DNA of 35,980 nt from Microcaldota archaeon (lineage in GTDB: Archaea > Micrarchaeota > Micrarchaeia > Micrarchaeales > CABMGC01). Below, in pieces: positions 1 through 8,259 of this stretch (within the stretch, counting starts at the first letter, position 1; the number at the start of each line of letters is the position of its first letter). Where the stretch lies: contig JAJZLN010000029.1 in NCBI GenBank assembly GCA_021803425.1, positions 1 through 35,980 of the forward strand. The letters are read 5' to 3'. A model generated the notes under the pieces. It worked only from the letters and a program-made list of their open reading frames with translations, had not been told where the DNA came from and did no database searches. The position numbers were made by a program, and so were the translations under genes.

Positions 1-1
1 C

Positions 2-292
2 TGCTATATTGAAGGGAATGTTCTCCTCGTAGATTCTGTGGAGGGCAGGGAGAGGATAAGGAATGATGCTTTCTTCGGAGTGATAAGAAAGGACATCGAA
101 GAAAGGGCGAAGCTGCATGGAGCGGATACTATAATCTTCAGTGAAGGTGCGATAAATAAAACGCCCAGAGACTTCCTGAAGTTCCTGGAGAGGCAGGGAG
201 CAGAGAGGGGCAGTATAGAAATGAAGATCGATACGCAATCATATTTAGAGGCGAACAGGGGAAAGGTTAGAGGATGCCTGATTAGGGTCTGA
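2..292 (+). CDS. C-terminal part of an unknown protein (5' end outside window)
   Basis: An open frame enters from the left edge and reads about 96 residues to a TGA at 290-292. The ORF track starts it at a GTG at 38, but the frame is open back to base 2, so the real start is probably upstream of the window. The visible part is charged, with an alternating helix/strand look (a 'NVLLVD' strand, then 'DIEERAKLHGADTIIF', then 'RDFLKFLERQGAE'), which suggests a small soluble alpha/beta domain. I do not recognise the family and assign no function. The next gene is on the opposite strand, so this is the last gene of its transcript. Confidence 0.6.
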   Translation, partial: CYIEGNVLLVDSVEGRERIRNDAFFGVIRKDIEERAKLHGADTIIFSEGAINKTPRDFLKFLERQGAERGSIEMKIDTQSYLEANRGKVRGCLIRV

Positions 293-554
293 TGCTTAGT
301 CTTGCATTTGCAGCACAGACTACATATTTTTATACAATGCCGTAATCATTCTTCGGCACCTCTGCAATCCTTTCAGAGATATATTTAGGATTAACGCGGT
401 GCTTCTTTAGTATATTAGCAAGCAATTTTATCGATCCGGTTGCCAAGCATGAAATTTTCATATAATTCAATAAGCTTTCCGTAAAACATATTTCTGTCCT
501 AGATTTGCCAACTTTCATGCAAAATGCAAGTAACAATTATTGTGCAGTAAGTAT

Positions 555-1319
555 CTAGGCAAGTACAACATAGTTGACTACATAGGCAATGATAAATCCT
601 ATGAGAATGCCTGCATATGTGCGCCAGACCAACATGTTTATCTCTTTCCTGTCTTCTGATCTGCTCCTGTTTATGTTTACATGGAAAAGCACTAACACCA
701 CATATAATATGGCGGCACTTGCAATGGCATCGAAGAACACTATGAATATTCTGGAAAAGAATACCAATCCTATCAACGTCCCAATGATTGTAGGCATGCC
801 GCTTATGAGGAATGCGCCTGTGATGAATTTCTTTTCTATTTTTACCTTTGTTCCCACAAGCGATGCGGCAATAGGGAAGCCTTCTGTTATGTTCTGCAAG
901 GTGAATCCTATCACCGATATTGCGTATATTGTGATAAGGCCTGCAGCTGCAGCAGAGCCGAATACGAGGCCTTCAGTAAGATTCTGAAGCCCAATTCCAA
1001 AAGCTGCAAGTATCGACGTCCTCTTTGGATTTTCCTCCGGATCTCTGCTGCCCTTCGGTATTATGAAAAACAGGAACGAAACTGCAAATGCTACTATAAA
1101 CACAAGCTCAAGCGGATCTATTATCGTGTTGTTTCCAAATATCGCTGCTACATCTCCATAAATGTCCATTAGCAGAAATGCGAGCATACCTGCAGCTATT
1201 GCATTGAGCAGAAGAATCTGCTTAAGCTTGATCTTTTTGTAAAATATTATCGGCATTGAAAGAAATACCGAAAAGCCCATTACAATTGAGAGTGCAATAG
1301 TGAGATAAAACGAAACCAT
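555..1319 (-). CDS. ZIP-family divalent metal transporter
   Basis: A 254-residue integral membrane protein with about eight hydrophobic segments, the usual size for bacterial and archaeal ZIP (ZupT/GufA-type) transporters, which carry Zn2+, Fe2+ or other divalent metals into the cytoplasm. The two family metal-site motifs in helices 4 and 5 are recognisable as 'LQNLTEG' (about residue 111) and 'LQNITEG' (about residue 141). In both, the usual leading histidine (HNxxEG) is glutamine, which may change metal preference. The variable loop between helices 3 and 4 is short and has no His-rich stretch. The ATG at 1319 has a GGTG-containing site about 7 bases upstream. It may be the last gene of a minus-strand run with the HAD and unknown genes. 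The family call is solid; the substrate is unknown. Confidence 0.85.
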   Translation of the reverse strand: MVSFYLTIALSIVMGFSVFLSMPIIFYKKIKLKQILLLNAIAAGMLAFLLMDIYGDVAAIFGNNTIIDPLELVFIVAFAVSFLFFIIPKGSRDPEENPKRTSILAAFGIGLQNLTEGLVFGSAAAAGLITIYAISVIGFTLQNITEGFPIAASLVGTKVKIEKKFITGAFLISGMPTIIGTLIGLVFFSRIFIVFFDAIASAAILYVVLVLFHVNINRSRSEDRKEINMLVWRTYAGILIGFIIAYVVNYVVLA

Positions 1320-1413
1320 GTCTTTACACCAAACGCTATAACTTAGTTATATTCCTCCTAATGCTTAAAAAATGAGCAGGAGCCATGCAGATCTATTTTA
1401 ATGTCCAACAAAA

Positions 1414-2190
1414 CTAATTATTCGTAATCCACTCTCCGGCTTCATTCATGTCCTTGAAAATATGATCTGGACTTTCCATTTCTAGATGCTTCTTCAAGCC
1501 CATACCGCACAGGAGGGCTCCGGATATACACCCTGCATCCTTAGCAGCACGTATGTCAATTACTGCGTCACCTAAATATATTATCCCTTCAGGGATGACC
1601 CCCGAGCGCTCTGAAAGCAGCTTCAATCCCTCTCCTGAAGGCTTTGCCATGGTCACATCCTTCGGGGTTATTATATTGCTGCATAGACTTATTATGGAAT
1701 CTGGCACATCCCTCTTCACAGAGTTTATCCCCGAATTTGTAACTATTGATATCTCCTTTCCTGCAGCGTGGACTTTGTTTATTGTTTCTTCCACATCAGG
1801 GTAAATTCTTACAAGCTTCTCAGCATCCTCTGATTCAAACATATCCGCATATGCGTCAACCATGCCATCCACTGTCTCATCGTCAGGGCATTTTTCGCTG
1901 TTCATGCTCACCAAATTCCAGATAAAAGCTTCGGCGTCCTGCCGTTTTATCATATCATATATCCTTGGCTTGTTTTCAATATTGAGTAAAACAGCTATCG
2001 CCTTTATCGATTCCCTCTTGCTGTTTAATCTCCCAAGACCCTTAAAATGCCACAAATCTTTAACTGTGAATTCCTCCAAGAATCTCTTTCCAAGGCCTAT
2101 CTCATCAAGGCCTATCCTATAACATTCATAAACAAGGGTTGAAGAATCCCTCACTACCCCATCAACGTCAAGAGCCATCAGTTTTATCAT
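1414..2190 (-). CDS. HAD-superfamily hydrolase, phosphoglycolate phosphatase-like
   Basis: A cytoplasmic haloacid dehalogenase-type phosphatase of about 258 residues. Motif I is 'DVDGVVRDSS' near the N-terminus (nucleophile and acid/base Asp), motif II is 'SIVTNSG' (Ser/Thr), the motif III lysine is in 'MAKPSGEG', and motif IV is 'YLGDAVIDI'. A helical cap lies between motifs I and II, as in subclass I phosphoglycolate phosphatase/beta-phosphoglucomutase-like enzymes. The ORF track opens at a TTG (2208), but the in-frame ATG at 2190 gives the usual HAD start just before the first strand, so I use it. The gene lies 50 bases downstream of the 2241-2654 gene on the same strand, so they may be co-transcribed. 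The substrate cannot be read from sequence; a phosphorylated small metabolite is expected. Confidence 0.85.
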   Translation of the reverse strand: MIKLMALDVDGVVRDSSTLVYECYRIGLDEIGLGKRFLEEFTVKDLWHFKGLGRLNSKRESIKAIAVLLNIENKPRIYDMIKRQDAEAFIWNLVSMNSEKCPDDETVDGMVDAYADMFESEDAEKLVRIYPDVEETINKVHAAGKEISIVTNSGINSVKRDVPDSIISLCSNIITPKDVTMAKPSGEGLKLLSERSGVIPEGIIYLGDAVIDIRAAKDAGCISGALLCGMGLKKHLEMESPDHIFKDMNEAGEWITNN

Positions 2191-2240
2191 AAGATTGCCT
2201 GCATACAAACCATTCCGTCAAGCAGCTGTACCATTACGGA

Positions 2241-2654
2241 CTATTTCTTCCCGAATCCTGGATCAAGCTCAGAAACCTTAATCACTACCTTATTCACGTC
2301 TCCTTTTATTGCATTTATTATTACATTCACGCTCTTCGCTACTTTCTTGTCAGGGATCAGTCTTATAGCGCCATTCAGGTCTATCATCATAAGTGCATTT
2401 ACCACTGGATGTATTTCGCTCAGCGCAAACCTTACGACACCCAAGAAAACCTTTTCTATCAAATTGGCCTCTCTGTATACTCCTATCGATATCTTAATAT
2501 CGCCAATGTCCCCAGCTTCTCCCTTCCGCACAGCCCTAAGAAGGTCATTTCTTAGCTTCTTATCCTTATTTATGCTGTCTGCAATCCTTTCCAATTTCTC
2601 TTGTTCCTTGCCTGTAGACAGCCCGGCAAGCCCCGGCACCCTTAATATCTGCAT
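2241..2654 (-). CDS. Unknown small soluble protein
   Basis: About 137 residues. There is no signal peptide or membrane segment. The first half is charged and helical ('KEQEKLERIADSINKDKKLRNDLLRAVRKG'-like), and the second half alternates hydrophobic strands and helices ending in 'SELDPGFGKK'. I do not recognise the family. The ORF track uses a GTG at 2663; an ATG lies nine bases downstream at 2654. A TATA-like box (minus-strand tatttata, 2681-2690) lies 23-32 bases upstream, consistent with a leaderless transcript starting at either codon. The gene precedes the HAD phosphatase by 50 bases and is divergent from adkA. The clean open frame and promoter support a real gene; no function is proposed. 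Confidence 0.6.
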   Translation of the reverse strand: MQILRVPGLAGLSTGKEQEKLERIADSINKDKKLRNDLLRAVRKGEAGDIGDIKISIGVYREANLIEKVFLGVVRFALSEIHPVVNALMMIDLNGAIRLIPDKKVAKSVNVIINAIKGDVNKVVIKVSELDPGFGKK

Positions 2655-2663
2655 ATTATACAC

Positions 2664-2798
2664 AATGTCATTATTCCAGAACTATAAATAGTTTTTGTGC
2701 AATAGTAGTTCCTGTACCCATATCATTAGCTGCCTGTTTACAGCCAATTATATTAAGCTTTTCTGATATCATATAATTCAATTAAATCGTGAGGTCCA
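2664..2798. promoter_or_regulatory. Divergent promoter region between unknown gene (-) and adkA (+)
   Basis: An AT-rich 135-base gap between divergent starts. On the minus strand, tatttata (2681-2690) fits an archaeal TATA box for the 2654 gene. On the plus strand, attatattaag (2747-2757) sits at the right distance to give a leader of about 20 bases ahead of adkA, whose ribosome binding site GAGGT is at 2791-2795, three bases before the ATG. These are motif matches only. Confidence 0.45.
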
Positions 2799-3374
2799 AT
2801 GACAAAGCTCATACTCCTGACCGGAACACCAGGCGCCGGAAAATCAACCATACTCAATGGCATTTCAAAACCATCCGGCAGATTCAAGCTTCTCAATATG
2901 GGCAATGAAATGCTGGACATAATGAAGGAAAAGTTCGGCATAACCGATAGGGATCGAATCCGCGCAATAGACGACAAGAGTACAATACTCATAAGAAACG
3001 AGGTAATGCAGAAAATAATAGACGAAAAGCAGGATGCAATAATAGATACCCACGCATCAGTAAAGAATGGCAGGAGATACCGCCCCGGGTTTTCAATTGC
3101 CGAGCTTGAGAAGATAAGGATAAGCGCAATAATCTACATAGACGCTTCTTCAGAGGAGATATTCAACAGGAGGAAGAGGGACAAGACAAGGGTGAGGGAG
3201 AATGACACAACGGCAGAAATCGACGAATGGCGAAGTGTAAACATATCAATAATATCCACCTTTGCGGTATATTTAAATATCCCAATATATATAATATACA
3301 ATAAAGAAGGACACTCCGCTGAAGCAATAAACGAGGTTCAGGCCATAACTCAGGAGTTCTTCGGCAAAGATTAG
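2799..3374 (+). CDS. adkA: Adenylate kinase, archaeal AdkA type
   Basis: Interconverts ATP + AMP and 2 ADP in the cytoplasm. The 191-residue protein begins with the archaeal AdkA P-loop 'GTPGAGKST' (residues 8-16) and has the usual archaeal length. 'IIDTHASVK' (about residues 87-95) matches the AMP-site strand of this family, and the Arg-rich segment 'NRRKRDKTRVRE' corresponds to the lid region. A GAGGT ribosome binding site precedes the ATG. It opens a same-strand run with DUF106, rpl34e, cmk and rpl14e, a typical archaeal arrangement in which secY usually comes just before adk. Here secY is about 14 kb away. Confidence 0.93.
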   Translation: MTKLILLTGTPGAGKSTILNGISKPSGRFKLLNMGNEMLDIMKEKFGITDRDRIRAIDDKSTILIRNEVMQKIIDEKQDAIIDTHASVKNGRRYRPGFSIAELEKIRISAIIYIDASSEEIFNRRKRDKTRVRENDTTAEIDEWRSVNISIISTFAVYLNIPIYIIYNKEGHSAEAINEVQAITQEFFGKD

Positions 3375-3381
3375 AGGGCAG

Positions 3382-3852
3382 GTGAATATTTTGACACTAG
3401 CATTGGAAATAGCAGTAATAGCGATTGCATATGTAATGTTATCGGTAGTGGTGCAAAGGAAGGCGTCAAACTATGCAAGGATAAAACAGATCAAGGTAGA
3501 GATGAACGCAAAGATGGCAGAGCTTAAAGCAATGGGCAAAGACGCGACAAAAGAGCTTATGGCGCAGAAGCAAAAGGAGATAACCTCCCTCGCATCCGAG
3601 AGCATGAGGCACCAGCTCAAGGCCACATTCATAATCCTGCCAATATTTTTCATACTTTTCTATGTGGCGCTGCCGCGCATGTTTCCAGGCACGCAGCCAA
3701 CAATAAATGTAATGTCATTCAAGCTTACATATCAGACATTCTTTATAGCCATAGCCTTTATAGGGGGGCTGCTGTCAAGTATGCTTCTTGCCGTATACGA
3801 AAAAGCAAGATCCAAGCAGCAGGCAAAAAGTGCTCCGCAGCCCATACAATGA
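3382..3852 (+). CDS. DUF106 membrane protein (EMC3/TMCO1 family, YidC-like insertase)
   Basis: A 156-residue membrane protein matching archaeal DUF106: an N-terminal transmembrane helix (about 5-24), a basic amphipathic coiled coil ('RIKQIKVEMNAKMAELK'), then two more helices (about 84-102 and 118-140) and a short cytoplasmic tail. The family is the archaeal branch of the Oxa1/YidC/EMC3 superfamily and is thought to help insert small membrane proteins beside SecY. The gene follows adkA by 7 bases. The listed start is a GTG. A TTG at 3391 is a good alternative because AGGTGA (3380-3385) sits five bases before it and would be its ribosome binding site. Confidence 0.88.
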   Translation: MNILTLALEIAVIAIAYVMLSVVVQRKASNYARIKQIKVEMNAKMAELKAMGKDATKELMAQKQKEITSLASESMRHQLKATFIILPIFFILFYVALPRMFPGTQPTINVMSFKLTYQTFFIAIAFIGGLLSSMLLAVYEKARSKQQAKSAPQPIQ

Positions 3853-3861
3853 GGTATTCAT

Positions 3862-4182
3862 ATGCCAAAACCAATGCACCGGTCAAGAAGCTTCAGGAGG
3901 CTTGACAGGGTAACCAAATCAAACAGGCATGTCATACATTATGAGAGGAGGAAGCCCTCATTTCCGCACTGCGCAATATGCAGGCATGAGCTGAATGGCA
4001 TATCGCTGAGTCCAAGGGGCAAATCTACTTCAACAAATTCTAGGAAATTCGGCGGAGTCCTGTGCGCAAACTGCACAAGCAGCGTAATAAAGCTTGCAAG
4101 CAGGATAGAGCATGGAGAAATGAAGCTAAACGACATAAGCATCTCACATAAGGCATTCGTGCTTCAGATGATCTCGCACTGA
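3862..4182 (+). CDS. rpl34e: 50S ribosomal protein L34e
   Basis: A component of the archaeal large ribosomal subunit with no bacterial counterpart. The 106-residue protein has the basic N-terminus ('SRSFRRLDRVTKSNR') and the zinc ribbon expected of the family: one CxxC pair in 'PHCAICRHEL' (about residue 36) and a second in 'VLCANCTSS' (about residue 69). GAGGT overlaps the DUF106 stop codon six bases before the ATG, so translation of the two genes is probably coupled. Its place between DUF106 and cmk is the standard archaeal order. Confidence 0.95.
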   Translation: MPKPMHRSRSFRRLDRVTKSNRHVIHYERRKPSFPHCAICRHELNGISLSPRGKSTSTNSRKFGGVLCANCTSSVIKLASRIEHGEMKLNDISISHKAFVLQMISH

Positions 4183-4191
4183 GCTGGGTCC

Positions 4192-4713
4192 ATGATAATA
4201 GCAATATCTGGGCTTACTGGTTCTGGAAAATCCACAATAGGCGAGGAGGTTGCAAGGGAGCTAAACATAAAGCATATCTCCACTACGCACAAAAAATACG
4301 CCCTTCCTGGCGAGGAACTGCTCAAATTCACAAAGAACGCCACTCCCGAATTCGAGAGGAGATTTGATAAGCAGATAATAAAGGAAGCAAACGAATCCGA
4401 TTGTGTGGTGACTACATGGCTAAGCCCATGGCTAATAAAGGGCGCCACCGCAAGGGTCTGGCTTCATGCAAGCCCTGAGGTAAGGGCCGTGAGAAAGAAG
4501 CATGAGCTTAAAAAAAGCCTGGATTACATACGCAAATATGTGAAGGACAAGGACACTACAAATGCGAGAAGGTTCAGGAAGATATACGGCGTTGACATAA
4601 ACGACCATTCAATATTCGATATAATTATAAATACTGACGGGCTTAACATATCGCAGGTATCACAGCTGGTGGTATCTCTTTCAGCAATAAAAGAGAAGAA
4701 AATATTCAAGTGA
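4192..4713 (+). CDS. cmk: Cytidylate kinase, archaeal type
   Basis: Phosphorylates CMP/dCMP with ATP in pyrimidine nucleotide salvage. The 173-residue protein starts with the P-loop 'SGLTGSGKST' (residues 6-15). The archaeal-type lid and basic segment follow ('ARRFRKIYGVDI'), then 'FDIIINTDGL', the conserved C-terminal motif that binds the phosphoryl donor in this family. The short archaeal Cmk lacks the large NMP-binding insert of bacterial enzymes, and this length agrees. It follows rpl34e by nine bases in the conserved archaeal cluster. Confidence 0.92.
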   Translation: MIIAISGLTGSGKSTIGEEVARELNIKHISTTHKKYALPGEELLKFTKNATPEFERRFDKQIIKEANESDCVVTTWLSPWLIKGATARVWLHASPEVRAVRKKHELKKSLDYIRKYVKDKDTTNARRFRKIYGVDINDHSIFDIIINTDGLNISQVSQLVVSLSAIKEKKIFK

Positions 4714-4808
4714 AAGTATAAAGGAGTGTATATATTACGGTTGATTTAATATTGATTGCATCAAATTATTGAAGTGAAATGATTAATTTGTATTAATAAT
4801 GTGATAGA

Positions 4809-5108
4809 ATGGCATTGATAGAAGAAGGGAGAGTATGCATAAAGAAGCTTGGCAGGGATGCAGGCAGCAAGGCGGTGATAACAAAAATATTGGATGACAA
4901 CTTTGTCAACATCCGCAGCTCTGTAAGGCCGCATGAGAGGAAGTGCAATGTAAAGCATCTTGAGTTCATATCCGAGAAGGTATCCCTTTCAGACCAGGAT
5001 CAGCTAGCAAAGGCTCTTGAAATAGACAAATCAAAGCTCACTGCACAGCCAAAGGCGCAGAAATCAACCCAATCAAAAGAACAGAAGCCACCAAAAGCCG
5101 CAGCTTGA
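4809..5108 (+). CDS. rpl14e: 50S ribosomal protein L14e
   Basis: An archaeal/eukaryotic large-subunit protein with an SH3-like KOW fold. The N-terminal 'EEGRVCIKKLGRDAGSKAVI' pattern with the conserved G-R-D-A-G turn is diagnostic, followed by 'RPHERKCNVKHLE'. The C-terminus carries an Ala/Lys/Gln-rich, probably disordered tail of about 25 residues ('AQPKAQKSTQSKEQK...') beyond the usual core, plausibly an rRNA-contacting extension. GTGAT lies three bases before the ATG. The 95-base gap after cmk contains TATA-like stretches, so it may have its own promoter. The commonly adjacent cbf5 (tRNA pseudouridine synthase) is absent. Confidence 0.92.
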   Translation: MALIEEGRVCIKKLGRDAGSKAVITKILDDNFVNIRSSVRPHERKCNVKHLEFISEKVSLSDQDQLAKALEIDKSKLTAQPKAQKSTQSKEQKPPKAAA

Positions 5109-5305
5109 TATACGCAATCCTTAGGATTCTGCAGGAGATGCAGATGGCAAAGAATACGAGGCCGTGCTTTCTGCAATAAGTTCATGTATTCAGATGCCTT
5201 ACTGTAACTATTTGCTCATATAAGCGTATAATAACCCTATTATTACAAATTCAAAATCTAAAATTATGGGGTTAATTTAATAAGCATTTGCTGTATAATA
5301 TACTT

Positions 5306-6553
5306 ATGAAAGAGCTATTTCACAGGGATCTGGAAGATGACATAATCAAGTTTATTGATAGGAAGGAGATAATCATAATACGTGGTCCGAGGCAATCCGG
5401 CAAGACTACACTGTTAAGGCTTATAAGTGACAGGGTTAAGGGCACAAAGAAGTTCTTTGACTTGGATATACTGATGGACAGGAATGCTGTAGAGAGATCG
5501 CCTCTTGAATTTGTAAAGAGTTTGGGCGAAGGAAAATTAAATCTATTTCTTGATGAAATCCAGCGCCTTAATGAAGGCGGCGAGAAACTCAAGATAATAT
5601 ACGACAACATGGAAAACGTGAAGATATTTGCCACAGGCTCTTCTTCGCTGCAGATAAAATCTAACATATTGAATTATTTGGTTGGGAGGGCGTTTGTATT
5701 TGAACTATTTACCCTAAGTTTCGGAGAATTTCTAATGTTGCGTGATGAGCAGTTATACAAAATATTCAAGGACAGGAAAAACTCTGTATTGAAGTTCATT
5801 GATTCTGGTACTGGTATAAAAGAGTCAATTCTTGAGCAAAAATTCCAAATACTGCTCAAAGAATACTTGATATTTGGGGGATATCCTGAAGTTGTAAAAG
5901 CCAAGACCGCAGACACTAAAAAGACCATCTTAAAGAATATTGTAAGCAACCATATAGATAAAGACATCGTATCCTTCTTCAGGATTGAAGATACATGGCG
6001 CTTCACAAATTTCTCCAAGGCGCTTTCCTTCAACATTGCAAATCTATTCTCACCAGCATCAATATCGAGAGAGATAGGCATATCCTATGCAAGAACTGAG
6101 AAATACATGAACATGCTCATCAATACATACATAATAAGCCTTCTTAGGCCGTATCACAAGAACCTCACCACAGAGATTAAAAAAGAGCCAAAGCTTTATT
6201 TTATGGATCTTGGTTTCAGGAATTCGGTAATGGAAAATTTTTCAGATTTTGATAATCGGGATGACAGAGGCAAACTAGCGGAAAATTTTGTTTTCAGGGA
6301 GCTTACGAGTCTGAATTTCAAGATAAAGTACTGGAGAACCACATCAAAAGGAGAGATTGATTTCGTAATAGAAAAGGAAAATGAGCTGATACCCATAGAA
6401 GTGAAACTGGGCGGCGGAGCTCTAGGCAAAAGTTTTCACAGTTTCTTAGATACCTACAAACCCAAGAGGGCTATAATATTCACTGGCGGCGAATTCAGGA
6501 TGCAAAAGCTCAGTACAACTACCATATACTGGCTTCCTGTATCTTATATATAA
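5306..6553 (+). CDS. AAA_14/DUF4143-type ATPase
   Basis: A 415-residue archaeal-type P-loop ATPase of the very common AAA_14 + DUF4143 family. Walker A is 'GPRQSGKTTL' (about residue 27) and Walker B is 'LNLFLDEIQ' (about residue 77), with a sensor-like 'IFATGSSS' after it. The middle region is helical. The C-terminal DUF4143 part has 'GEIDFVIEKENELIPIEVK', which resembles a PD-(D/E)xK nuclease core, although activity of this domain in the family is not established. The start is the ATG at 5306; the ORF track extends six codons further to a TTG with no ribosome binding site. The gene is monocistronic, with an AT-rich promoter region upstream. These ATPases occur in many copies in archaea and often behave as mobile or defence-linked accessory genes. 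The biological role is unknown. Confidence 0.85.
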   Translation: MKELFHRDLEDDIIKFIDRKEIIIIRGPRQSGKTTLLRLISDRVKGTKKFFDLDILMDRNAVERSPLEFVKSLGEGKLNLFLDEIQRLNEGGEKLKIIYDNMENVKIFATGSSSLQIKSNILNYLVGRAFVFELFTLSFGEFLMLRDEQLYKIFKDRKNSVLKFIDSGTGIKESILEQKFQILLKEYLIFGGYPEVVKAKTADTKKTILKNIVSNHIDKDIVSFFRIEDTWRFTNFSKALSFNIANLFSPASISREIGISYARTEKYMNMLINTYIISLLRPYHKNLTTEIKKEPKLYFMDLGFRNSVMENFSDFDNRDDRGKLAENFVFRELTSLNFKIKYWRTTSKGEIDFVIEKENELIPIEVKLGGGALGKSFHSFLDTYKPKRAIIFTGGEFRMQKLSTTTIYWLPVSYI

Positions 6554-6597
6554 TAGAATATCCGAATAGAAGAGAGTGCCAGAAATCTAATCGCAGT

Positions 6598-6843
6598 TTA
6601 TTTGCGCATTTCCTTCTTCAGTTCATGCCATTTCTTCGCATATGATACTGTGAGTGCCGCAGGCCATGCCGCAAACGCTATCGAAACTGCGGCAAATCCA
6701 ATGTTTCCGTTCGCCATATTATCAAATCCAACTGCCAGAAACATTCCCGCAACTCCTCCGGAACCCAATGTCGCAATCTTCTCATCATTGCGTACAAGAA
6801 ACATGTTGTAATTGTCGTGCAGTTTTTTCATCATTTTTTTCAT
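6598..6843 (-). CDS. Small membrane protein of unknown function
   Basis: An 81-residue protein with a short basic N-terminus ('MKKMMKKLHDNYNMF'), two hydrophobic helices (about 26-42 and 47-66) separated by 'DNMANGN', and a basic C-terminus ('KKWHELKKEMRK'). A convincing ribosome binding site GGATGAT lies three bases before the ATG. The topology with basic ends suggests an inner hairpin with both ends in the cytoplasm. It is divergent from the aminotransferase and convergent with the AAA_14 ATPase. I do not recognise the family. Confidence 0.6.
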   Translation of the reverse strand: MKKMMKKLHDNYNMFLVRNDEKIATLGSGGVAGMFLAVGFDNMANGNIGFAAVSIAFAAWPAALTVSYAKKWHELKKEMRK

Positions 6844-6927
6844 TTTATCATCCGGCTTTCATCATCAAGAACAAAGATTGAAATACATGTATATAAATTA
6901 TTGCTCCGAATCAAATAATGTAATATC

Positions 6928-8259
6928 ATGAAGTTCAAGATCACAGAGAAGATAAAATCGATAATCAAGCGAGACGGCAAAGTAATGATGACTACGACCC
7001 GAGGCGATGTCCCGCTTGTTATAGAGAAAGGAGATGGGGACTTCATATACGATGTATCTGGCAACAAGTTCATAGACTTCTCATCGCTGATAGCGGTATA
7101 CAATTTCGGCATAAATGCCAACAAGGAAGTCAGGGAGGCCGTGAAGAAGCAGGCAGACGTGCTTATGCATGCAGCATTCACCGATTTTTATTCGGAGATT
7201 CCGGTAAGCTTCGCGGAAAATCTCCTGACAATGTTTCCAAAAGGGTTTGGCAAGGTGTTCTTCTCCAATTCCGGTACTGAGGCAAATGAAGCCGCAATAA
7301 AATACTCAAAGCTGTTCACAAAGAGGCAGTACCTTATCGGCTTCTACAACTCATTCCACGGAAGAACACACGGTTCCTTGTCGATAACATCATCAAAGCT
7401 TGTCCAGAGGGAGCACTTCGGCCCGTTCAATTCCACTGTCCACGTTCCTTATGCATACTGCTACAGGTGCCCGTTCGGCAAGGAGTATCCTTCATGCGGT
7501 CTTGAATGTGTTGATTACATAAAGAAGAATGCGCTCGGAAAGGAGGTTCCTCCAAAAGAGGTCGCAGCCATATTCATAGAGCCGGTTCAGGGGGAAGGAG
7601 GCTATATAGTGCCTCCTAAAGATTTCATAAAGGAAATAAGGAATATTGCAGACGACAATGGCATAATACTTGTATCTGATGAAGTGCAGGCAGGCTATAT
7701 GAGGACCGGCAAATTCCTGGCGATGGATAATTTCGGAGTCACTGCCGATATCTATACTATGGCCAAGTCCATGGGGGGCGGCTTGCCAATAGGTGCTACG
7801 ATAACAAGGAGTTCGCTAGGAGATGTGCCCGAAGGCGCGCACTCCAACACATATGGCGGCAACCTCGCGGCAGTCGCAGCCGCAAACGCCCAACTTAGAT
7901 ACCTTAAGAAAAACCTGTCAAGCATAGAGATGCAGGCCACTGAGAAAGGCAGGATTGTCCTGGACAGGCTAAACAAGATGAAGGACAAGTATGAGATAAT
8001 CGGCGACGTGAGAGGATTGGGCTTCATGATAGGAATAGAGTTCGTGAAGGACAAGAAGTCCAAGGAGCCTGCTCCCAAGGAAAGGGACGAAGTCGTAGTA
8101 GAGGCGTTCAACAATGGCCTTGTCATGCTTCCATGCGGAGCATCGACACTCAGGATAATACCTCCGATAACCATATCAATCAAAAACCTTGAAGAAGGGC
8201 TCGATATATTAGAGACTTCAATAAGCAATGCGGACAGGAATCAAAAGCGCCGCTCATGA
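6928..8259 (+). CDS. Class III PLP-dependent aminotransferase (GABA/acetylornithine family)
   Basis: A 443-residue fold-type I PLP enzyme. Family landmarks are 'FSNSGTEANEAAIK' (phosphate-binding loop), 'YNSFHGRTHGSL', 'EPVQGEGGY' (the Glu and Gly-rich strand), 'LVSDEVQAGYMRTGKF' (the PLP-ring Asp) and the Schiff-base lysine in 'MAKSMGGGLP' (about residue 280). Archaeal members of this group include ornithine aminotransferases and broad-specificity amino-acid racemases of Thermococcales, so either transamination or racemisation of amino acids is possible. No arginine or GABA pathway genes are nearby to choose between them. A Cys pair cluster ('YCYRCPFGKEYPSCGLEC') in the middle is typical of the archaeal subgroup. 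The stop overlaps the convergent deoC stop by six bases. Confidence 0.88.
   Translation: MKFKITEKIKSIIKRDGKVMMTTTRGDVPLVIEKGDGDFIYDVSGNKFIDFSSLIAVYNFGINANKEVREAVKKQADVLMHAAFTDFYSEIPVSFAENLLTMFPKGFGKVFFSNSGTEANEAAIKYSKLFTKRQYLIGFYNSFHGRTHGSLSITSSKLVQREHFGPFNSTVHVPYAYCYRCPFGKEYPSCGLECVDYIKKNALGKEVPPKEVAAIFIEPVQGEGGYIVPPKDFIKEIRNIADDNGIILVSDEVQAGYMRTGKFLAMDNFGVTADIYTMAKSMGGGLPIGATITRSSLGDVPEGAHSNTYGGNLAAVAAANAQLRYLKKNLSSIEMQATEKGRIVLDRLNKMKDKYEIIGDVRGLGFMIGIEFVKDKKSKEPAPKERDEVVVEAFNNGLVMLPCGASTLRIIPPITISIKNLEEGLDILETSISNADRNQKRRS

Noticed and set aside
330-536. 68-codon minus-strand ORF between the first gene and the ZIP gene
   Set aside because: It starts at a weak position without a ribosome binding site, has no recognisable motif, and its composition is like the surrounding spacer. 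It cannot be excluded but is not supported.
5130-5180. 13-codon frame with GGAG in the rpl14e - ATPase gap
   Set aside because: Too short and without supporting features; the 197-base gap otherwise shows only AT-rich promoter-like sequence.
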